The notes beneath the pieces were generated by a model that was not told the origin of the DNA, did not search any database, and saw only the letters and a program-made list of their open reading frames with translations. A stretch of DNA of 64,000 nt from Bacillus alkalisoli (lineage in GTDB: Bacteria > Bacillota > Bacilli > Bacillales > Bacillaceae_I): NCBI RefSeq assembly GCF_002797415.1, contig NZ_KZ454944.1:1568665-1632664 (forward strand), in the 5' to 3' direction. Shown here piece after piece: positions 52,270 through 62,978 of the stretch. Positions within the stretch are counted from its first letter, which is position 1; the number at the start of each line of letters is the position of its first letter. Position numbers and translations under genes: made by a program.

Positions 52270-52725
52270 ATGCCAGATAAATTAAAGGACAGTTATTCTA
52301 CGAATATAAAAAAATTTCAGCCAAAGCCACCTTATGTGATAAATTGCGTTAAAGCTTTTTTAATAGGTGGAGCTATTTGTTTATTAGGTCAAGGTATACA
52401 AAATTTCTATATGAATGTATTTCACTTTTCGGAAAAAGATGCAGGAAATCCAACAGTAGCAACACTTATTTTGATTGCTGCACTATTAACAGGGCTCGGT
52501 GTTTATGATAAGCTAGGTCAATTTGCGGGAGCAGGATCAGCAGTACCTGTTACAGGCTTTGCGAACTCGATGGCAAGTGCTGCATTAGAACATAAAAGTG
52601 AAGGATTAGTGCTAGGTATTGCAACGAACATGTTCAAACTGGCTGGGAACGTTATAGTATTTGGAGTAGTTGCAGCCTACGTGGTTGGCATCATTCGATA
52701 TGTTTTTAATATGACATTTATGTAG
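52270..52725 (+). CDS. spoVAC: Stage V sporulation protein AC, 151 aa
   Basis: Four membrane helices with the conserved GGAICLLGQGIQNFY and YDKLGQFAGAGSAVPVTGFA motifs. SpoVAC is known as a mechanosensitive DPA channel subunit. AAAGGAGG precedes the ATG, 15 bases after spoVAB. Confidence 0.95.
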   Translation: MPDKLKDSYSTNIKKFQPKPPYVINCVKAFLIGGAICLLGQGIQNFYMNVFHFSEKDAGNPTVATLILIAALLTGLGVYDKLGQFAGAGSAVPVTGFANSMASAALEHKSEGLVLGIATNMFKLAGNVIVFGVVAAYVVGIIRYVFNMTFM

Positions 52726-52742
52726 GACAGGAGATGTAGAGC

Positions 52743-53756
52743 GTGAGACTTGTAGGCAAACAAACGTGGGTATTTCAGAATCCAATATACATTAATGCAA
52801 CTGGTACAGCTGTTGGACCGAAAGAAGCGGCAGGACCTCTTGGAAAACTTTTTGATGAAACACATGATGAATTGCATTGTGGTGAAGACAATTGGGAAAT
52901 GGCAGAAAGAAGGCTAATGGAGCAGTCTATTCATTCTTGTTTAACAAAAGTAAATTTAACAACAAAAGATGTTGATTTTTTCTTAGCTGGTGACCTGTTA
53001 AATCAAAACGTAACAGCAAACTATGTCGCTAGGCATAATCAAATCCCTTTTCTATGTATGTTTGGAGCTTGTTCTACTTCCATGGAAACATTAGCTGTTG
53101 CCTCCGCACTTGTGGATGGGGGATTTGCCAATCGAGTACTAGCCTCCACAAGTAGTCACAACGCTACGGCGGAAAGACAATTCCGATATCCAACAGAATA
53201 TGGAGGACAAAAGCCAGACAGCGCTACATTTACCGTTTCTGGTGCAGGAACGGCTTTAGTAAGTAAGGAAAAAGGAAAAGTTCGAGTTACATCTGCAACT
53301 ATTGGAAAAGTAAATGACTTAGGAATAACAGATCCTTTTGATATGGGTTCCGCGATGGCACCTGCAGCAGCGGATACAATACAAATACATTTTCAAGATT
53401 TAAACATTCAACCAGAAGAGTACGATTTAATTTTAACGGGAGATTTATCAGGTGTTGGCAGTCCAATTTTAAAAGAACTGCTAATGGAAGAAGGATATGA
53501 TGTTGCCACTCGACATAACGATTGTGGACTTATGATATATAGACCTGATCAAGGGGTGTTCGCAGGTGGAAGTGGTTGTGGTTGCTCTGCCGTTGTGACG
53601 TACGCTCATATCATGAAAGAGTTAGAAGAGGGTTCCTTAAATAAAGTGTTCATTGTGGCAACTGGTGCACTATTAAACCCAACGATGATTCAACAAAAAG
53701 AATCGATCCCAACGATTGCACACGGTGTTGTGTTAGAAAGGGTGGGTGGAGAATAA
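52743..53756 (+). CDS. spoVAD: Stage V sporulation protein AD, 337 aa
   Basis: A thiolase/beta-ketoacyl-synthase-like fold: FGACSTSMETLAVASALV with a Cys at the active-site position, then GGSGCGCSAV. In B. subtilis SpoVAD binds DPA directly. The GTG start is preceded by GGAGAT. The next gene begins at the base after the stop. Confidence 0.95.
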   Translation: MRLVGKQTWVFQNPIYINATGTAVGPKEAAGPLGKLFDETHDELHCGEDNWEMAERRLMEQSIHSCLTKVNLTTKDVDFFLAGDLLNQNVTANYVARHNQIPFLCMFGACSTSMETLAVASALVDGGFANRVLASTSSHNATAERQFRYPTEYGGQKPDSATFTVSGAGTALVSKEKGKVRVTSATIGKVNDLGITDPFDMGSAMAPAAADTIQIHFQDLNIQPEEYDLILTGDLSGVGSPILKELLMEEGYDVATRHNDCGLMIYRPDQGVFAGGSGCGCSAVVTYAHIMKELEEGSLNKVFIVATGALLNPTMIQQKESIPTIAHGVVLERVGGE

Positions 53757-54107
53757 ATGGAATACTTTATTGCATTTGTCGTAGGAGGAGCAATATGTGT
53801 TGTAGGTCAACTACTTATGGATATTTTTAAACTTACACCAGCCCACGTTATGAGTAGTTTTGTAGTAGCTGGAGCCGTCCTAGATGGATTCGGAATATAT
53901 GATAAATTTATTGAATTTGCTGGTGCCGGAGCGACTGTTCCAATTACAAGCTTTGGCCATTCTCTCTTACATGGGGCAATGGAACAAGCAGATAAACATG
54001 GATTTATTGGAATAGGGATGGGGATTTTTGAATTAACGTCTGCTGGTATTTCAGCGGCAATACTATTTGCTTTTATAGTAGCAGTAATTTTTAAACCGAA
54101 AGGATAA
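53757..54107 (+). CDS. spoVAEb: Stage V sporulation protein AE, channel-like subunit (SpoVAEb), 116 aa
   Basis: Four helices and [20 protein letters not shown], clearly related to spoVAC, suggest an old duplication. It starts directly after spoVAD. Part of the DPA channel. Confidence 0.93.
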   Translation: MEYFIAFVVGGAICVVGQLLMDIFKLTPAHVMSSFVVAGAVLDGFGIYDKFIEFAGAGATVPITSFGHSLLHGAMEQADKHGFIGIGMGIFELTSAGISAAILFAFIVAVIFKPKG

Positions 54108-54114
54108 TTACTAC

Positions 54115-54729
54115 ATGAATAAAAGACGGGTCATTTTAGTTACTGATGGAGATGAATACGCAAAAAAGACAATTCAATATGTAGCAAAGTTGTTCGGAGG
54201 ACGTTGTATATCAAGCTCGTACGGCAACCCAACTACTTTGTCTGGTGAAGAAATTGTACAGCTTATTTGTAAAGCTCCGAATGACCCTGTGTTTGTCATG
54301 TTCGATGATAGTGGATTTTTAGGGGAAGGTGCGGGTGAGAGAGCTTTGAAAAAAGTTGCCCGTCATCCAAAAATAGAAGTACTTGGAATCATAGCCGTAG
54401 CCTCTAAAACTCATATGTCTGAGTGGACAAGAGTTGATATAACGGTAGATCGTGACTTGAATGTTACGAATTATGGTGTGGATAAAAGTGGCATACAGGA
54501 GTTTGATATGGGAAGGATAAATGGGGATACAGTGTATGTGCTAGATGAACTAGCTGTACCAATTATTGTAGGTATTGGAGATATCGGAAAAATGGCTCGA
54601 AAAGACGATGTGAATAATGGAGCACCTGTGACACGCAAAGCAGTTGAAATCATATTAGAAAGGAATGGATATGATGTCTCACAATGGATTGGAAAAAATT
54701 CCGATATCACCGAAATTGTCGACGAATGA
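54115..54729 (+). CDS. spoVAEa: Stage V sporulation protein AE, soluble subunit (SpoVAEa), 204 aa
   Basis: A soluble protein with [20 protein letters not shown] at the start, [19 protein letters not shown], and a C-terminal helix ending in [18 protein letters not shown]. Length matches SpoVAEA of B. subtilis (203 aa). The end overlaps the start of spoVAF by more than 50 bases. Confidence 0.92.
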   Translation: MNKRRVILVTDGDEYAKKTIQYVAKLFGGRCISSSYGNPTTLSGEEIVQLICKAPNDPVFVMFDDSGFLGEGAGERALKKVARHPKIEVLGIIAVASKTHMSEWTRVDITVDRDLNVTNYGVDKSGIQEFDMGRINGDTVYVLDELAVPIIVGIGDIGKMARKDDVNNGAPVTRKAVEIILERNGYDVSQWIGKNSDITEIVDE

Positions 54730-56146
54730 GAATTTTTTCAAAGATGAAGTAGGTCTTGATGTCAGTTTTGACTTAGGTGTCCGAAAAATAACTGTTCTAG
54801 GCAAAGAAATAAACATTTATTATGTAAATGGTCTTTGTGACACAATGTTTATTATTGAAATTATGGAACAGTTAGTTCATATCAATGATATAGAGAGAAA
54901 GTCGTATAAAGTTAGAGAAATCATTCATAACAGACTCGTTCACCAGCAAGTAGAAGAAATACAAAACTTAGATGAAGCGGTAGACCAAGTTTTAAGTGGC
55001 TTGATTGTTATTTTAATAGAAGGAGAATCGTCAGGATTTGTTGTAGATACTCGTGCATATCCTGGTAGAGGACCGGAAGAACCAGATACAGAAAAAGTTG
55101 TACGCGGTTCACGTGACGGTTATGTAGAAAATATCATTGTGAATACAGCTTTAACCCGTCGTAGAATTCGTGATGAAAGGCTACGTCATGAAATATTTCA
55201 AATTGGAGAACGTTCCAAAACAGATGTTTGTATTGCTTACATAAAAGATATTGCGGATGATGACTTAGTTGATATCGTACGAAAAGAAATGAAGGCAATT
55301 AAAATTGATGGCATTCCAATGGCAGACAAAACGGTAGAAGAATTCATTGTGAAGCAAGGGTATAATCCTTACCCTCTAGTGCGATATACAGAAAGACCTG
55401 ATATTGCCGCAATGCATTTATTAGAAGGACATGTTATCGTTTTTATCGATAATTCACCGAGTGTTATTATTACGCCAACTACGTTCTTTCACCACGTGCA
55501 ACACGTGGAAGAGTTTAGACAATCACCAACGGTTGGTACCTTTGTGCGTTGGATTCGATTCGTCGGTATCATGGCTTCTATCTTTTTGTTGCCACTATGG
55601 TTTTTGTTCGTTCTTGAACCATCGTTATTACCAGAAGCACTTGCTTTTATAGGACCGAACGAGGAAACGAACATTCCGATAATTGCTCAAATATTTTTAG
55701 CGGATATTGGGATAGAGTTTCTAAGGCTAGCAGCCATTCATACCCCAACTGCACTTTCGACCGCAATGGGTCTAATTGCAGCTGTATTAATTGGCCAAAT
55801 TGCTATTGATGTTGGATTGTTTGTACCGGAAGTAATTTTGTATGTAGCGTTAGCTGGTGTCGGATCTTTCACAACGCCTAGTTATGAATTGAGTGTGGCA
55901 AATAAAATAGCAAGACTTATTTTGTTATTGGTAGTTGCAATGTTCCATACAGTTGGATTTGTTGTAGGTATTACAGGGTTTATTCTACTATTAGCAAGCA
56001 TTAAATCGTTAAATACACCATATCTATGGCCGTTCCTACCATTTAGACCAAAAGCATTGATGCAAATTTTAGTCAGAAGAGCAGTACCAGGGTCAAAAAT
56101 ACGTCCGAGCATCGTCCACCCAAAAGATCGATTCAGACAGCCTTGA
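54671..56146 (+). CDS. spoVAF: Stage V sporulation protein AF, 491 aa
   Basis: It resembles GerA-type germinant receptor A subunits: a soluble N-terminal half, then about five membrane helices (from [20 protein letters not shown]) and the conserved [20 protein letters not shown] near the end. In B. subtilis SpoVAF, with FigP, assists germination signal spread. AAGGAATGG lies before the ATG at 54671; 54665 and 54674 are also possible. Confidence 0.93.
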   Translation: MMSHNGLEKIPISPKLSTNENFFKDEVGLDVSFDLGVRKITVLGKEINIYYVNGLCDTMFIIEIMEQLVHINDIERKSYKVREIIHNRLVHQQVEEIQNLDEAVDQVLSGLIVILIEGESSGFVVDTRAYPGRGPEEPDTEKVVRGSRDGYVENIIVNTALTRRRIRDERLRHEIFQIGERSKTDVCIAYIKDIADDDLVDIVRKEMKAIKIDGIPMADKTVEEFIVKQGYNPYPLVRYTERPDIAAMHLLEGHVIVFIDNSPSVIITPTTFFHHVQHVEEFRQSPTVGTFVRWIRFVGIMASIFLLPLWFLFVLEPSLLPEALAFIGPNEETNIPIIAQIFLADIGIEFLRLAAIHTPTALSTAMGLIAAVLIGQIAIDVGLFVPEVILYVALAGVGSFTTPSYELSVANKIARLILLLVVAMFHTVGFVVGITGFILLLASIKSLNTPYLWPFLPFRPKALMQILVRRAVPGSKIRPSIVHPKDRFRQP

Positions 56147-56278
56147 TGAATGAGCAAGCTATTTTTTAATAGTTTGTTTAACAGAGCGCTAAAAATAAAA
56201 AATACCAACGAGAATCACGTCGAATTTCCTTGATACAAAAAGATGTTTATGATAAATTTAGTTTAATTAACTAAAGAA

Positions 56279-56315
56279 CGAAAGACAGCTAAAAGAAGTT
56301 TTAGCTGTCTTTTCC
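56279..56315 (+). terminator. Intrinsic terminator after spoVA
   Basis: AAAGACAGCTAAAA pairs with TTTTAGCTGTCTTT around GAAG, followed by T's. Confidence 0.92.
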
Positions 56316-56427
56316 AATATAAACAAGTTTTACGAGTTTGAACTAGTACAATTGCCCTGTCCAAAAATGTGACAAGCGAATACTGTACTAGAAAGAGCAC
56401 AGATTATAACAGTTAGGGGTAGCGAGA

Positions 56428-57747
56428 ATGCATTTTTATGGTAGCAGTTCGGTAAATAGCAAAGGACATTTAACAATTGGTGGAGTAGATACAATCGATT
56501 TAGCAACACAATATGGTACACCACTTTATATATTTGATGTAGCATTAATTAGAGAAAGAGCCAAACAGTTTCGTGACACGTTTTTAAACTTAGGTGTAAA
56601 AGCACAAGTTGCCTACGCTAGCAAAGCATTCTCAACGATTGCAATGGTTCAACTAGCAGAAGAAGAAGGTTTGTCATTAGATGTAGTTTCATCAGGTGAA
56701 TTATTCACAGCATTAAAGGCTGGTTTTCCAGTAAAAAAAATTCATTTCCATGGCAACAATAAAAGTGCAGAAGAATTAGAAATGGCTGTAGTTAATAAAA
56801 TTGGTTGTGTGGTAGTTGATAATTTTCTAGAGTTATCTCTATTAACGAGTATTTGTGCTAGACATGAATATAACATGCCAATCTTACTACGTTTAACGCC
56901 TGGAATTGAAGCGCATACACACGATTACATTTTAACAGGACAAGAAGATTCAAAGTTTGGTTTCGACTTACAAAGTGGGCAAGCATTTGAAGCGATGCAA
57001 TTAGCTGAAAATTCAGCGCATGTAACGTTGCTAGGAATTCACTGTCATATTGGCTCTCAAATATTCGAAACGACTGGTTTTAAAGTGGCAGCAGAAAAAA
57101 TGTTTGCAACATTGAACGACTGGAAAGAACGAGCAGGATTTGAGGCGAGGGTTGTTAACTTAGGTGGTGGGTTTGGAATCCGATACACAGAAGAGGACGA
57201 TCCAATACCTGTTTCTATTTATGTAGAAGAAATTATCGGCCAAGTACAAAATTATATTGCCAAATATGATATGAAAATGCCAGAAATATGGATTGAGCCA
57301 GGACGCTCATTAGTTGGTGACGCTGGAACGACCATTTATTCGATCGGAGCAAGAAAAGAAATACCGAATGTTCGCACATATGTATCAGTTAACGGTGGTA
57401 TGAGTGACAACTTGCGTCCTGCTTTATATCAAGCAAAATACGAAGCGGTTTTAGCAAATCGAGTGGAAGATTCAAAAGAAGAAACTGTATCTATTGCTGG
57501 TAAAGCTTGTGAATCAGGTGACATGTTAATTTGGGACATTGAGCTACCAAAAACAACCGAAGATGACTACTTGGCTGTTTTTTGTACAGGGGCTTACGGC
57601 TACTCTATGTCCAACAACTATAACCGTATTGCACGACCTGCAGTAGTATTCGTAGAAAACGGGGAAGCTAACTTAGTTGTGAAAAGAGAAAGCTTAGAAG
57701 ACATAGTAAGACTGGACTTACCATTAAACTCAAAAGTGTTAAAATAA
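56428..57747 (+). CDS. lysA: Diaminopimelate decarboxylase, 439 aa
   Basis: Last step of lysine synthesis, removing CO2 from meso-DAP. The PLP lysine is in VAYASKAFSTIAM (Lys about 60). GIHCHIGSQI and NLGGGFGIRY are the PLP-barrel signature, and EPGRSLVGDAG and CESGDMLI in the C-domain. The usual length. AGGGGTAGCGAG precedes the ATG. No lysine riboswitch lies upstream. Confidence 0.95.
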   Translation: MHFYGSSSVNSKGHLTIGGVDTIDLATQYGTPLYIFDVALIRERAKQFRDTFLNLGVKAQVAYASKAFSTIAMVQLAEEEGLSLDVVSSGELFTALKAGFPVKKIHFHGNNKSAEELEMAVVNKIGCVVVDNFLELSLLTSICARHEYNMPILLRLTPGIEAHTHDYILTGQEDSKFGFDLQSGQAFEAMQLAENSAHVTLLGIHCHIGSQIFETTGFKVAAEKMFATLNDWKERAGFEARVVNLGGGFGIRYTEEDDPIPVSIYVEEIIGQVQNYIAKYDMKMPEIWIEPGRSLVGDAGTTIYSIGARKEIPNVRTYVSVNGGMSDNLRPALYQAKYEAVLANRVEDSKEETVSIAGKACESGDMLIWDIELPKTTEDDYLAVFCTGAYGYSMSNNYNRIARPAVVFVENGEANLVVKRESLEDIVRLDLPLNSKVLK

Positions 57748-57755
57748 CTAACAAT

Positions 57756-57790
57756 TGGTGCCTACTTCATTGGTGAAGTAGGTACTTTGT
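57756..57790 (+). terminator. Intrinsic terminator after lysA
   Basis: GTGCCTACTTCA pairs with TGAAGTAGGTAC around TTGG; T-run TTTGTT is moderate. Confidence 0.78.
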
Positions 57791-57899
57791 TATGTTCAGA
57801 TAATACGGGGAATTATCGGATTACTTTTCTATTTGTACAAAATATAGTACTATAAATAAGGTTACATAAAATAATGGTGAAAATTAGGAGGTTATACAT

Positions 57900-58337
57900 A
57901 TGAAAAAAGCTAGCATTCTTATGGAAAATGGCGAAACGATTTTAATTGACTTATTCGAAAACGAAGCATCTGGTACAGTTGCTAACTTCGAAAAATTAGC
58001 AAACGAAGGTTTCTACAACGGTTTAAATTTCCACCGCGTAATCCCTGGATTCGTATCTCAAGGTGGTTGCCCGAACGGAATGGGTACAGGTGGCCCTGGC
58101 TACTCAATTAAGTGTGAAACGGAAGGTAACCCTCATAAGCATGTACCAGGATCTCTTTCTATGGCACACGCTGGAAAAGATACTGGTGGAAGCCAATTCT
58201 TCATCGTACACGATTCTCAACCACACTTAAACGGTGTACACACTGTATTCGGTCAAGTAACTGAAGGACTAGAAACAGCGCTTAAAATGAAAAATGGCGA
58301 TGTAATGAAAGAAGTTAAAGTTTGGGACGAAGCATAA
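57900..58337 (+). CDS. ppiB: Peptidyl-prolyl cis-trans isomerase PpiB, 145 aa
   Basis: A cyclophilin with [14 protein letters not shown] (Arg), [17 protein letters not shown] (Gln, Phe) and [11 protein letters not shown]. It speeds proline isomerisation in the cytosol. TAGGAGGT precedes the ATG. Strong codon bias in this gene (frequent GGT, AAC, TTC) suggests high expression. Confidence 0.95.
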   Translation: MKKASILMENGETILIDLFENEASGTVANFEKLANEGFYNGLNFHRVIPGFVSQGGCPNGMGTGGPGYSIKCETEGNPHKHVPGSLSMAHAGKDTGGSQFFIVHDSQPHLNGVHTVFGQVTEGLETALKMKNGDVMKEVKVWDEA

Positions 58338-58360
58338 TATAAAAGTATAATCATCAGAGA

Positions 58361-58396
58361 AAAAGACTTAGCATTCGTGTTAAGTCTTTTTCTAGC
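58361..58396 (+). terminator. Intrinsic terminator after ppiB
   Basis: AAAAAGACTTA pairs with TAAGTCTTTTT around GCATTCGTGT. Confidence 0.88.
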
Positions 58397-58427
58397 CATT
58401 TGATTGTAGGTTTGCGGAGGGAATGTA

Positions 58428-58514
58428 ATGCAAAAAACAAACTGGATTTTATTTGGTATTTTAGTAGGTATGTCGCTTGTTTGGGGATTAATTTACTGGT
58501 TCTTTATTGTGTGA
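58428..58514 (+). CDS. Small membrane peptide, 28 aa
   Basis: GGAGGGAATGTA precedes the ATG. The product is one aromatic-rich helix (ILFGILVGMSLVWGLIYWFF) with a short polar start. The ribosome site is strong enough to make translation likely. No family is recognised; it stands between ppiB and the FMN riboswitch. Confidence 0.6.
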   Translation: MQKTNWILFGILVGMSLVWGLIYWFFIV

Positions 58515-58590
58515 TTATCGAGTATAAAAGCATTTATGTTTCATAAGACAGCCCATGTATGCTATCATTAATTAATACAACTACATATAA

Positions 58591-58740
58591 TGTCCTTCGG
58601 GGGTGGGTGGAATTCCCTACCGGCGGTGATGAAGTAAACTTTACTTCTTAGTCCGTGACCCAATTTCTTATTTATAGGAAATTGGTGGATCTGGTGAAAC
58701 TCCAGGGCCGACAGTGAAAGTCTGGATGGGAGAAGGATTT
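58591..58740 (+). promoter_or_regulatory. FMN riboswitch (RFN element)
   Basis: The conserved blocks appear in order: CTTCGGGGGTGGGTGGAATTC-like start (first 20: CTTCGGGGGTGGGTGGAATT), CCCTACCGGCGGTGATG, TTAGTCCGTGACCC, GGATCTGGTGAAACTCC, AGGGCCGACAGTGAAAGTCTGG-like, and GGGAGAAGGAT. It senses FMN and represses the rib operon. Confidence 0.97.
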
Positions 58741-58808
58741 AATTGCAAAAGTAGAAAAAAATCATATTTTTTTCTGCTTATTTGAGTATGCAATAAATCT
58801 AATTTTTA

Positions 58809-58840
58809 CACCGAGGACAACTTTTCCTGGGTGTTTTTTA
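58809..58840 (+). terminator. FMN-controlled terminator
   Basis: CACCGAGGA pairs with TCCTGGGTG around CAACTTT, followed by TTTTTT, just before ribD. Confidence 0.9.
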
Positions 58841-58866
58841 TATTTGAAATGAGAGGTGGTGAGAGG

Positions 58867-59952
58867 ATGAACCATTCTTTTTACATGAAATTTGCCATTG
58901 ATTTAGCAGAAAAAGCGAGAGGGCAAACATCTCCTAACCCCGCAGTAGGGGCAGTAGTTGTGAAAAATGGAGAAATCATAGGATTTGGCGCACACCTTAA
59001 AGCTGGAGAAGGCCACGCCGAAGTGCTTGCGATGCAGATGGCTGGTGATAAGGCGGTAGGTTCGACAGTGTATGTTACATTAGAGCCTTGTAGCCATTAT
59101 GGTAAAACACCACCTTGTGCAAATTTACTTATTGATAAGAAAGTATCAAAAGTTGTAATAGCTTCCCTAGATCCAAACCCGTTAGTTAGTGGAAATGGAG
59201 TTAAAAGGTTAAAGGAATCTGGTATTGAGGTTATTGTTGGTGTTGAAGAGGATTCTGCTAAAAAACTAAATGATGTTTTCTTTTATAATATGCAAACGAA
59301 GGAACCGTTTGTTACGGTGAAAACAGCTATAAGTCTTGATGGAAAAACGGCAACACATACAGGTGAAAGTAAATGGATTACAGGTGAAGAAGCACGCTAT
59401 GATGTTCATACATATCGCCACTGGCATGATGCTATTTTAGTTGGTGTGAATACAGTTATAGCAGACGATCCTAGTTTAACAACTAGACTAGATAGTGGTG
59501 GTAAAAATCCAATTAGAATAGTTTTGGATACTTCTTTAAGGATACCAACTAAATCGAACGTTCTAACAGATAAAGAAGCTCCTACTTGGATTATTACTAG
59601 TCTGATGGCATCGCAAGACAAAATAAAAGAATTAAATAAAAATCATTTAGTAGAAGTAATCCAATTAGAATCTAACGAACTTAAAATAAGTGCTGTTTTA
59701 AAACTGTTAGGAAAACGAGGAATAACATCATTATTTGTTGAAGGTGGAGCGACTGTTAATGGAAGTTTCCTTAAAGAAAAGAAAATCAACCAACTTATCA
59801 CCTATATCGCACCAACATTAATTGGCGGAGGAAAAGCACCTACCTCTTTCGGTGGAGAAGGATTTCAAAAGATGGTAGAAACGCTCTCCCTGTCATTCGA
59901 AGAAGTATCTATGATTGGAAACGATATAAAGATAATTGCCAAAATTAGATGA
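58867..59952 (+). CDS. ribD: Bifunctional pyrimidine deaminase/reductase RibD, 361 aa
   Basis: The N-terminal deaminase has the zinc motif GHAEVLAM and TLEPCSHYGKTPPC (residues about 50-90). The C-terminal reductase follows with KTAISLDGKTAT and GVNTVIADDPSLT. It does two steps of riboflavin synthesis. GAGAGG lies upstream of the ATG at 58867. The stop TGA is the first part of a MITE-like element. Confidence 0.95.
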   Translation: MNHSFYMKFAIDLAEKARGQTSPNPAVGAVVVKNGEIIGFGAHLKAGEGHAEVLAMQMAGDKAVGSTVYVTLEPCSHYGKTPPCANLLIDKKVSKVVIASLDPNPLVSGNGVKRLKESGIEVIVGVEEDSAKKLNDVFFYNMQTKEPFVTVKTAISLDGKTATHTGESKWITGEEARYDVHTYRHWHDAILVGVNTVIADDPSLTTRLDSGGKNPIRIVLDTSLRIPTKSNVLTDKEAPTWIITSLMASQDKIKELNKNHLVEVIQLESNELKISAVLKLLGKRGITSLFVEGGATVNGSFLKEKKINQLITYIAPTLIGGGKAPTSFGGEGFQKMVETLSLSFEEVSMIGNDIKIIAKIR

Positions 59953-60099
59953 CTCTATAACGAATACGGTTCGTTTAATGAAAAAAGAATATTTTAAAGT
60001 ACTACATATATATGTTCGTTTATTGAGTTGTATAAATACAGAAAATGGTGCCATCAATCGTTTTTCGTATAGTGCTCATACAATCTGAAACGGACTCAG
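59950..60099 (+). repeat. MITE-like AT-rich element, copy 3
   Basis: From TGACTCTATAACGAATACGG to CTGAAACGGACTCAG. It shares GGTTCGTTTAATG, GTTGTATAAATACAGAA, TCGTTTTTCGTATAGTGCTC with copies 1 and 2. Its first bases coincide with the ribD stop codon. It fills the ribD-ribE gap without breaking either gene. Confidence 0.85.
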
Positions 60100-60114
60100 A
60101 TAGGAGAGTTATAT

Positions 60115-60765
60115 ATGTTTACAGGTATCATTGAAGAAATAGGTATCGTTAAAAGTATGAAACAAGGGGAAAACTCTATAGTGTTTTCCATTGGAGCAGA
60201 TATAATATTAGATGATGTTCGTTTAGGGGATAGTATTGCAGTAAATGGAGTTTGTCTAACAGTAACCTCATTTAATAAAAATAAGTTTACAGTAGATGTT
60301 ATGCCAGAGACCGTTCGTGCGACATCTTTAAGTACTCTTAAACAAGGTTCGACTGTTAACTTAGAAAGAGCTATGCAAGCAAACGGTCGATTCGGAGGAC
60401 ATTTTGTCAGCGGTCATGTAGATGGTATAGGAACAATTATGAAAAAGCAAAGGGTATCCAATGCTGTCTATTATGATATAAAAGTAGAAAATGCTTTACA
60501 CGATTATATGATGTTAAAAGGTTCTGTAACGGTTGATGGTACTAGCTTAACAGTTTTTGGAGTTGGTGAAGATACTTTTACTATTTCTTTAATCCCTCAT
60601 ACATTAAATGAAACAATACTCGGGAAAAAAGAAATTGGTGACATTGTAAATATAGAATGCGATATGTTAGCTAAATATATAAACCATTTACTTTCTAAGA
60701 AAACAAAGACACTACATAAATCATCACTGTCTGAAAGTTTTCTAGAAGAGCATGGATTTAAGTAA
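60115..60765 (+). CDS. ribE: Riboflavin synthase alpha chain, 216 aa
   Basis: Two similar lumazine-binding repeats are visible: [10 protein letters not shown] ... [14 protein letters not shown] and [13 protein letters not shown] ... [14 protein letters not shown]. It makes riboflavin from two lumazines. The ATG is preceded by TAGGAGAG. It overlaps slightly with the open frame of ribBA, whose true start is later. Confidence 0.95.
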   Translation: MFTGIIEEIGIVKSMKQGENSIVFSIGADIILDDVRLGDSIAVNGVCLTVTSFNKNKFTVDVMPETVRATSLSTLKQGSTVNLERAMQANGRFGGHFVSGHVDGIGTIMKKQRVSNAVYYDIKVENALHDYMMLKGSVTVDGTSLTVFGVGEDTFTISLIPHTLNETILGKKEIGDIVNIECDMLAKYINHLLSKKTKTLHKSSLSESFLEEHGFK

Positions 60766-60778
60766 GGTGGTGGATAGG

Positions 60779-61981
60779 ATGGAAAAGAATTTTAATACAA
60801 TTGAAGATGCATTAAAAGATTTAATGGACGGTAAAGTAGTGATTGTTTGTGATGATGAAGATAGAGAAAATGAGGGCGATTTTGTTTCTATCGCGGAAAA
60901 AACAACTCCAGAAGTAATTAATTTCATGGCAACTCATGGTAGAGGATTGATTTGTGTCCCAGTAATGGAGGATTTGGCAAATAAACTGCAACTAACTCCA
61001 ATGGTAAATCATAATACTGATTCACATGGTACAGCTTTTACAGTAAGTATCGACCATAAATCTACAACAACAGGTATCAGTGCTTTTGAACGATCAACTA
61101 CTGTACTAGAGATGCTTTCCCCTGAAGCAAAAGTTTTTGATTTTAAAAGACCTGGTCATATTTTTCCGCTTGTAGCCAAAAAAGGCGGCGTACTTAGAAG
61201 AGCAGGTCATACAGAAGCGGCAGTTGATTTAGCGTTTCTTTGTGGAGCAAAACCTGCAGGAGTAATTTGTGAAATTATGAATGAAGATGGTACGATGGCA
61301 CGAGTTCCCGAGCTAAAGGAGATTGCCAAGAAGTTTGACTTGAAGATGATTACCATTAAAGACTTAATACAATATCGAAATAAAAAAGATAGGCTCATTA
61401 ATCGCGAAGTGGAAATAGAGCTACCAACGGAATTTGGCAACTTTAAAGCAATAGGTTATTCCAATATTTTAGATGGAAAAGAGCATATAGCATTAGTAAA
61501 AGGAGATATAGACCCTACAGAACCAACAATGGTAAGAGTACATTCTGAGTGTTTAACTGGTGATGTGTTTGGGTCAAACCGTTGTGATTGTGGACCTCAG
61601 TTACATGCAGCACTTTCTCAGATTGAAAAAGAAGGTAGAGGCGTCTTGTTATATATGAGGCAAGAAGGTAGAGGGATTGGTCTCCTAAATAAAATGAGAG
61701 CATATAAGCTACAAGAAGAAGGCTACGATACGGTTGAGGCTAATGAAAAATTAGGCTTTGCAGCTGATCTAAGAGATTACGGCATAGGGGCACAAATCCT
61801 AAGAGACTTAGGAGTTTCAAAAATGAAATTATTGACGAACAACCCTAGAAAAATAAAAGGGCTAAATGGGTATGAATTAGAGGTCGTAGATAGAATTCCA
61901 ATTCAAATGCCTACAAAGCTTGAAAATGAAAACTATTTGAAAACAAAAAATAGCAAATTAGGTCACATGCTTCATTTCTAA
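60779..61981 (+). CDS. ribBA: Bifunctional DHBP synthase/GTP cyclohydrolase II RibBA, 400 aa
   Basis: The N-domain (to about 205) has [11 protein letters not shown] and [12 protein letters not shown] for 3,4-dihydroxy-2-butanone-4-phosphate synthase. The C-domain has [16 protein letters not shown] with zinc Cys and [16 protein letters not shown] for GTP cyclohydrolase II. ATG at 60779 after AAGGTGGTG; gives 400 aa. Confidence 0.96.
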   Translation: MEKNFNTIEDALKDLMDGKVVIVCDDEDRENEGDFVSIAEKTTPEVINFMATHGRGLICVPVMEDLANKLQLTPMVNHNTDSHGTAFTVSIDHKSTTTGISAFERSTTVLEMLSPEAKVFDFKRPGHIFPLVAKKGGVLRRAGHTEAAVDLAFLCGAKPAGVICEIMNEDGTMARVPELKEIAKKFDLKMITIKDLIQYRNKKDRLINREVEIELPTEFGNFKAIGYSNILDGKEHIALVKGDIDPTEPTMVRVHSECLTGDVFGSNRCDCGPQLHAALSQIEKEGRGVLLYMRQEGRGIGLLNKMRAYKLQEEGYDTVEANEKLGFAADLRDYGIGAQILRDLGVSKMKLLTNNPRKIKGLNGYELEVVDRIPIQMPTKLENENYLKTKNSKLGHMLHF

Positions 61982-62019
61982 ATTATAAATTTAAAATATA
62001 CTATAGAGGAGTAAATAAA

Positions 62020-62484
62020 ATGAGTAAAATTTTTGAAGGAAACTTAGTTGGTACTGGTTTAAAAGTTGGTATAGTTGTTGGAAGGTTTAATGAGTTCATT
62101 ACAAGTAAACTATTAGGCGGAGCGCAAGATGCTTTAAAGAGACATGGTGTAAACGAATCTGATGTGGATGTTGCTTGGGTACCAGGTGCTTTTGAAATTC
62201 CATTAGTAGCAAAAAAGTTAGCTGATTCAAACAAATATGATGCGATTATTACTCTAGGAACTGTAATTCGTGGAGCTACGCCGCATTTTGATTTTGTTTG
62301 TAACGAAGCTGCTAAAGGAGTTTCCGCTGCTTCTATGCAATCAGGAATCCCTGTAATCTTTGGTGTATTAACAACGGAAACAATTGAACAAGCTATTGAA
62401 AGAGCGGGAACAAAAGCAGGAAATAAAGGGTGGGAAGCCGCAGCCGCAGCAATTGAAATGGCGAATTTGTTAAGAGAAATATAA
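62020..62484 (+). CDS. ribH: 6,7-dimethyl-8-ribityllumazine synthase, 154 aa
   Basis: Motifs [42 protein letters not shown] and [12 protein letters not shown] are standard for the icosahedral lumazine synthase. GAGGAG lies upstream of the ATG. Last enzyme of the operon before riboflavin synthase. Confidence 0.96.
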   Translation: MSKIFEGNLVGTGLKVGIVVGRFNEFITSKLLGGAQDALKRHGVNESDVDVAWVPGAFEIPLVAKKLADSNKYDAIITLGTVIRGATPHFDFVCNEAAKGVSAASMQSGIPVIFGVLTTETIEQAIERAGTKAGNKGWEAAAAAIEMANLLREI

Positions 62485-62622
62485 TTTTTCGTAAAAAAGG
62501 TATACATTTGTCAAGGCATTGGATAAAATGTATACTTAGTAACGTTAGCTTTTTATTTTAATATTATAAAGCAAACGGATTAAAATTAACTTTGAAGTTT
62601 CACCGATTTGAGGGGTAAATTT

Positions 62623-62970
62623 ATGTTAATTCGATACAAGAAAAGCTTCGAAAAGATTGCAATGGGTCTAATGTCTTTTATGCCTACAGAAAAAGACTTG
62701 AAAAAGTTGCAATGTACAATGAAAGAATATGAGGAAAATGATTCTTGGCATCTTTTCTTATGGAAAGAAGAAGATGATGTGATTGGAATCATTGGAATGG
62801 GGCTAACGGATGAATTGTTGACGATTCAACATATTAGCGTTAATCCGTCTCATCGACAACTTGGTATTGGAAAACAAATGGTTTGTGCCTTAAGAAACAT
62901 CTATCCTAACCACACTTTAAAAGCAACGGAACATACAGCAGCATTTATTGATAAATGCGACCTAGAATAA
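62623..62970 (+). CDS. ribT: RibT, GNAT-type acetyltransferase, 115 aa
   Basis: A short GNAT domain with IQHISVNPSHRQLGIGKQMV (acetyl-CoA loop, residues 66-85). Position after ribH and MLIRYKKSFEKIAMGLMSFMP at the start match RibT. Acceptor unknown. AGGGG stands 9 bases before the ATG. Confidence 0.9.
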   Translation: MLIRYKKSFEKIAMGLMSFMPTEKDLKKLQCTMKEYEENDSWHLFLWKEEDDVIGIIGMGLTDELLTIQHISVNPSHRQLGIGKQMVCALRNIYPNHTLKATEHTAAFIDKCDLE

Positions 62971-62978
62971 GAAACAAC

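Noticed and set aside
56316-56427. Lysine riboswitch before lysA
   Set aside because: The gap is only about 110 bases and none of the conserved L-box blocks are present.
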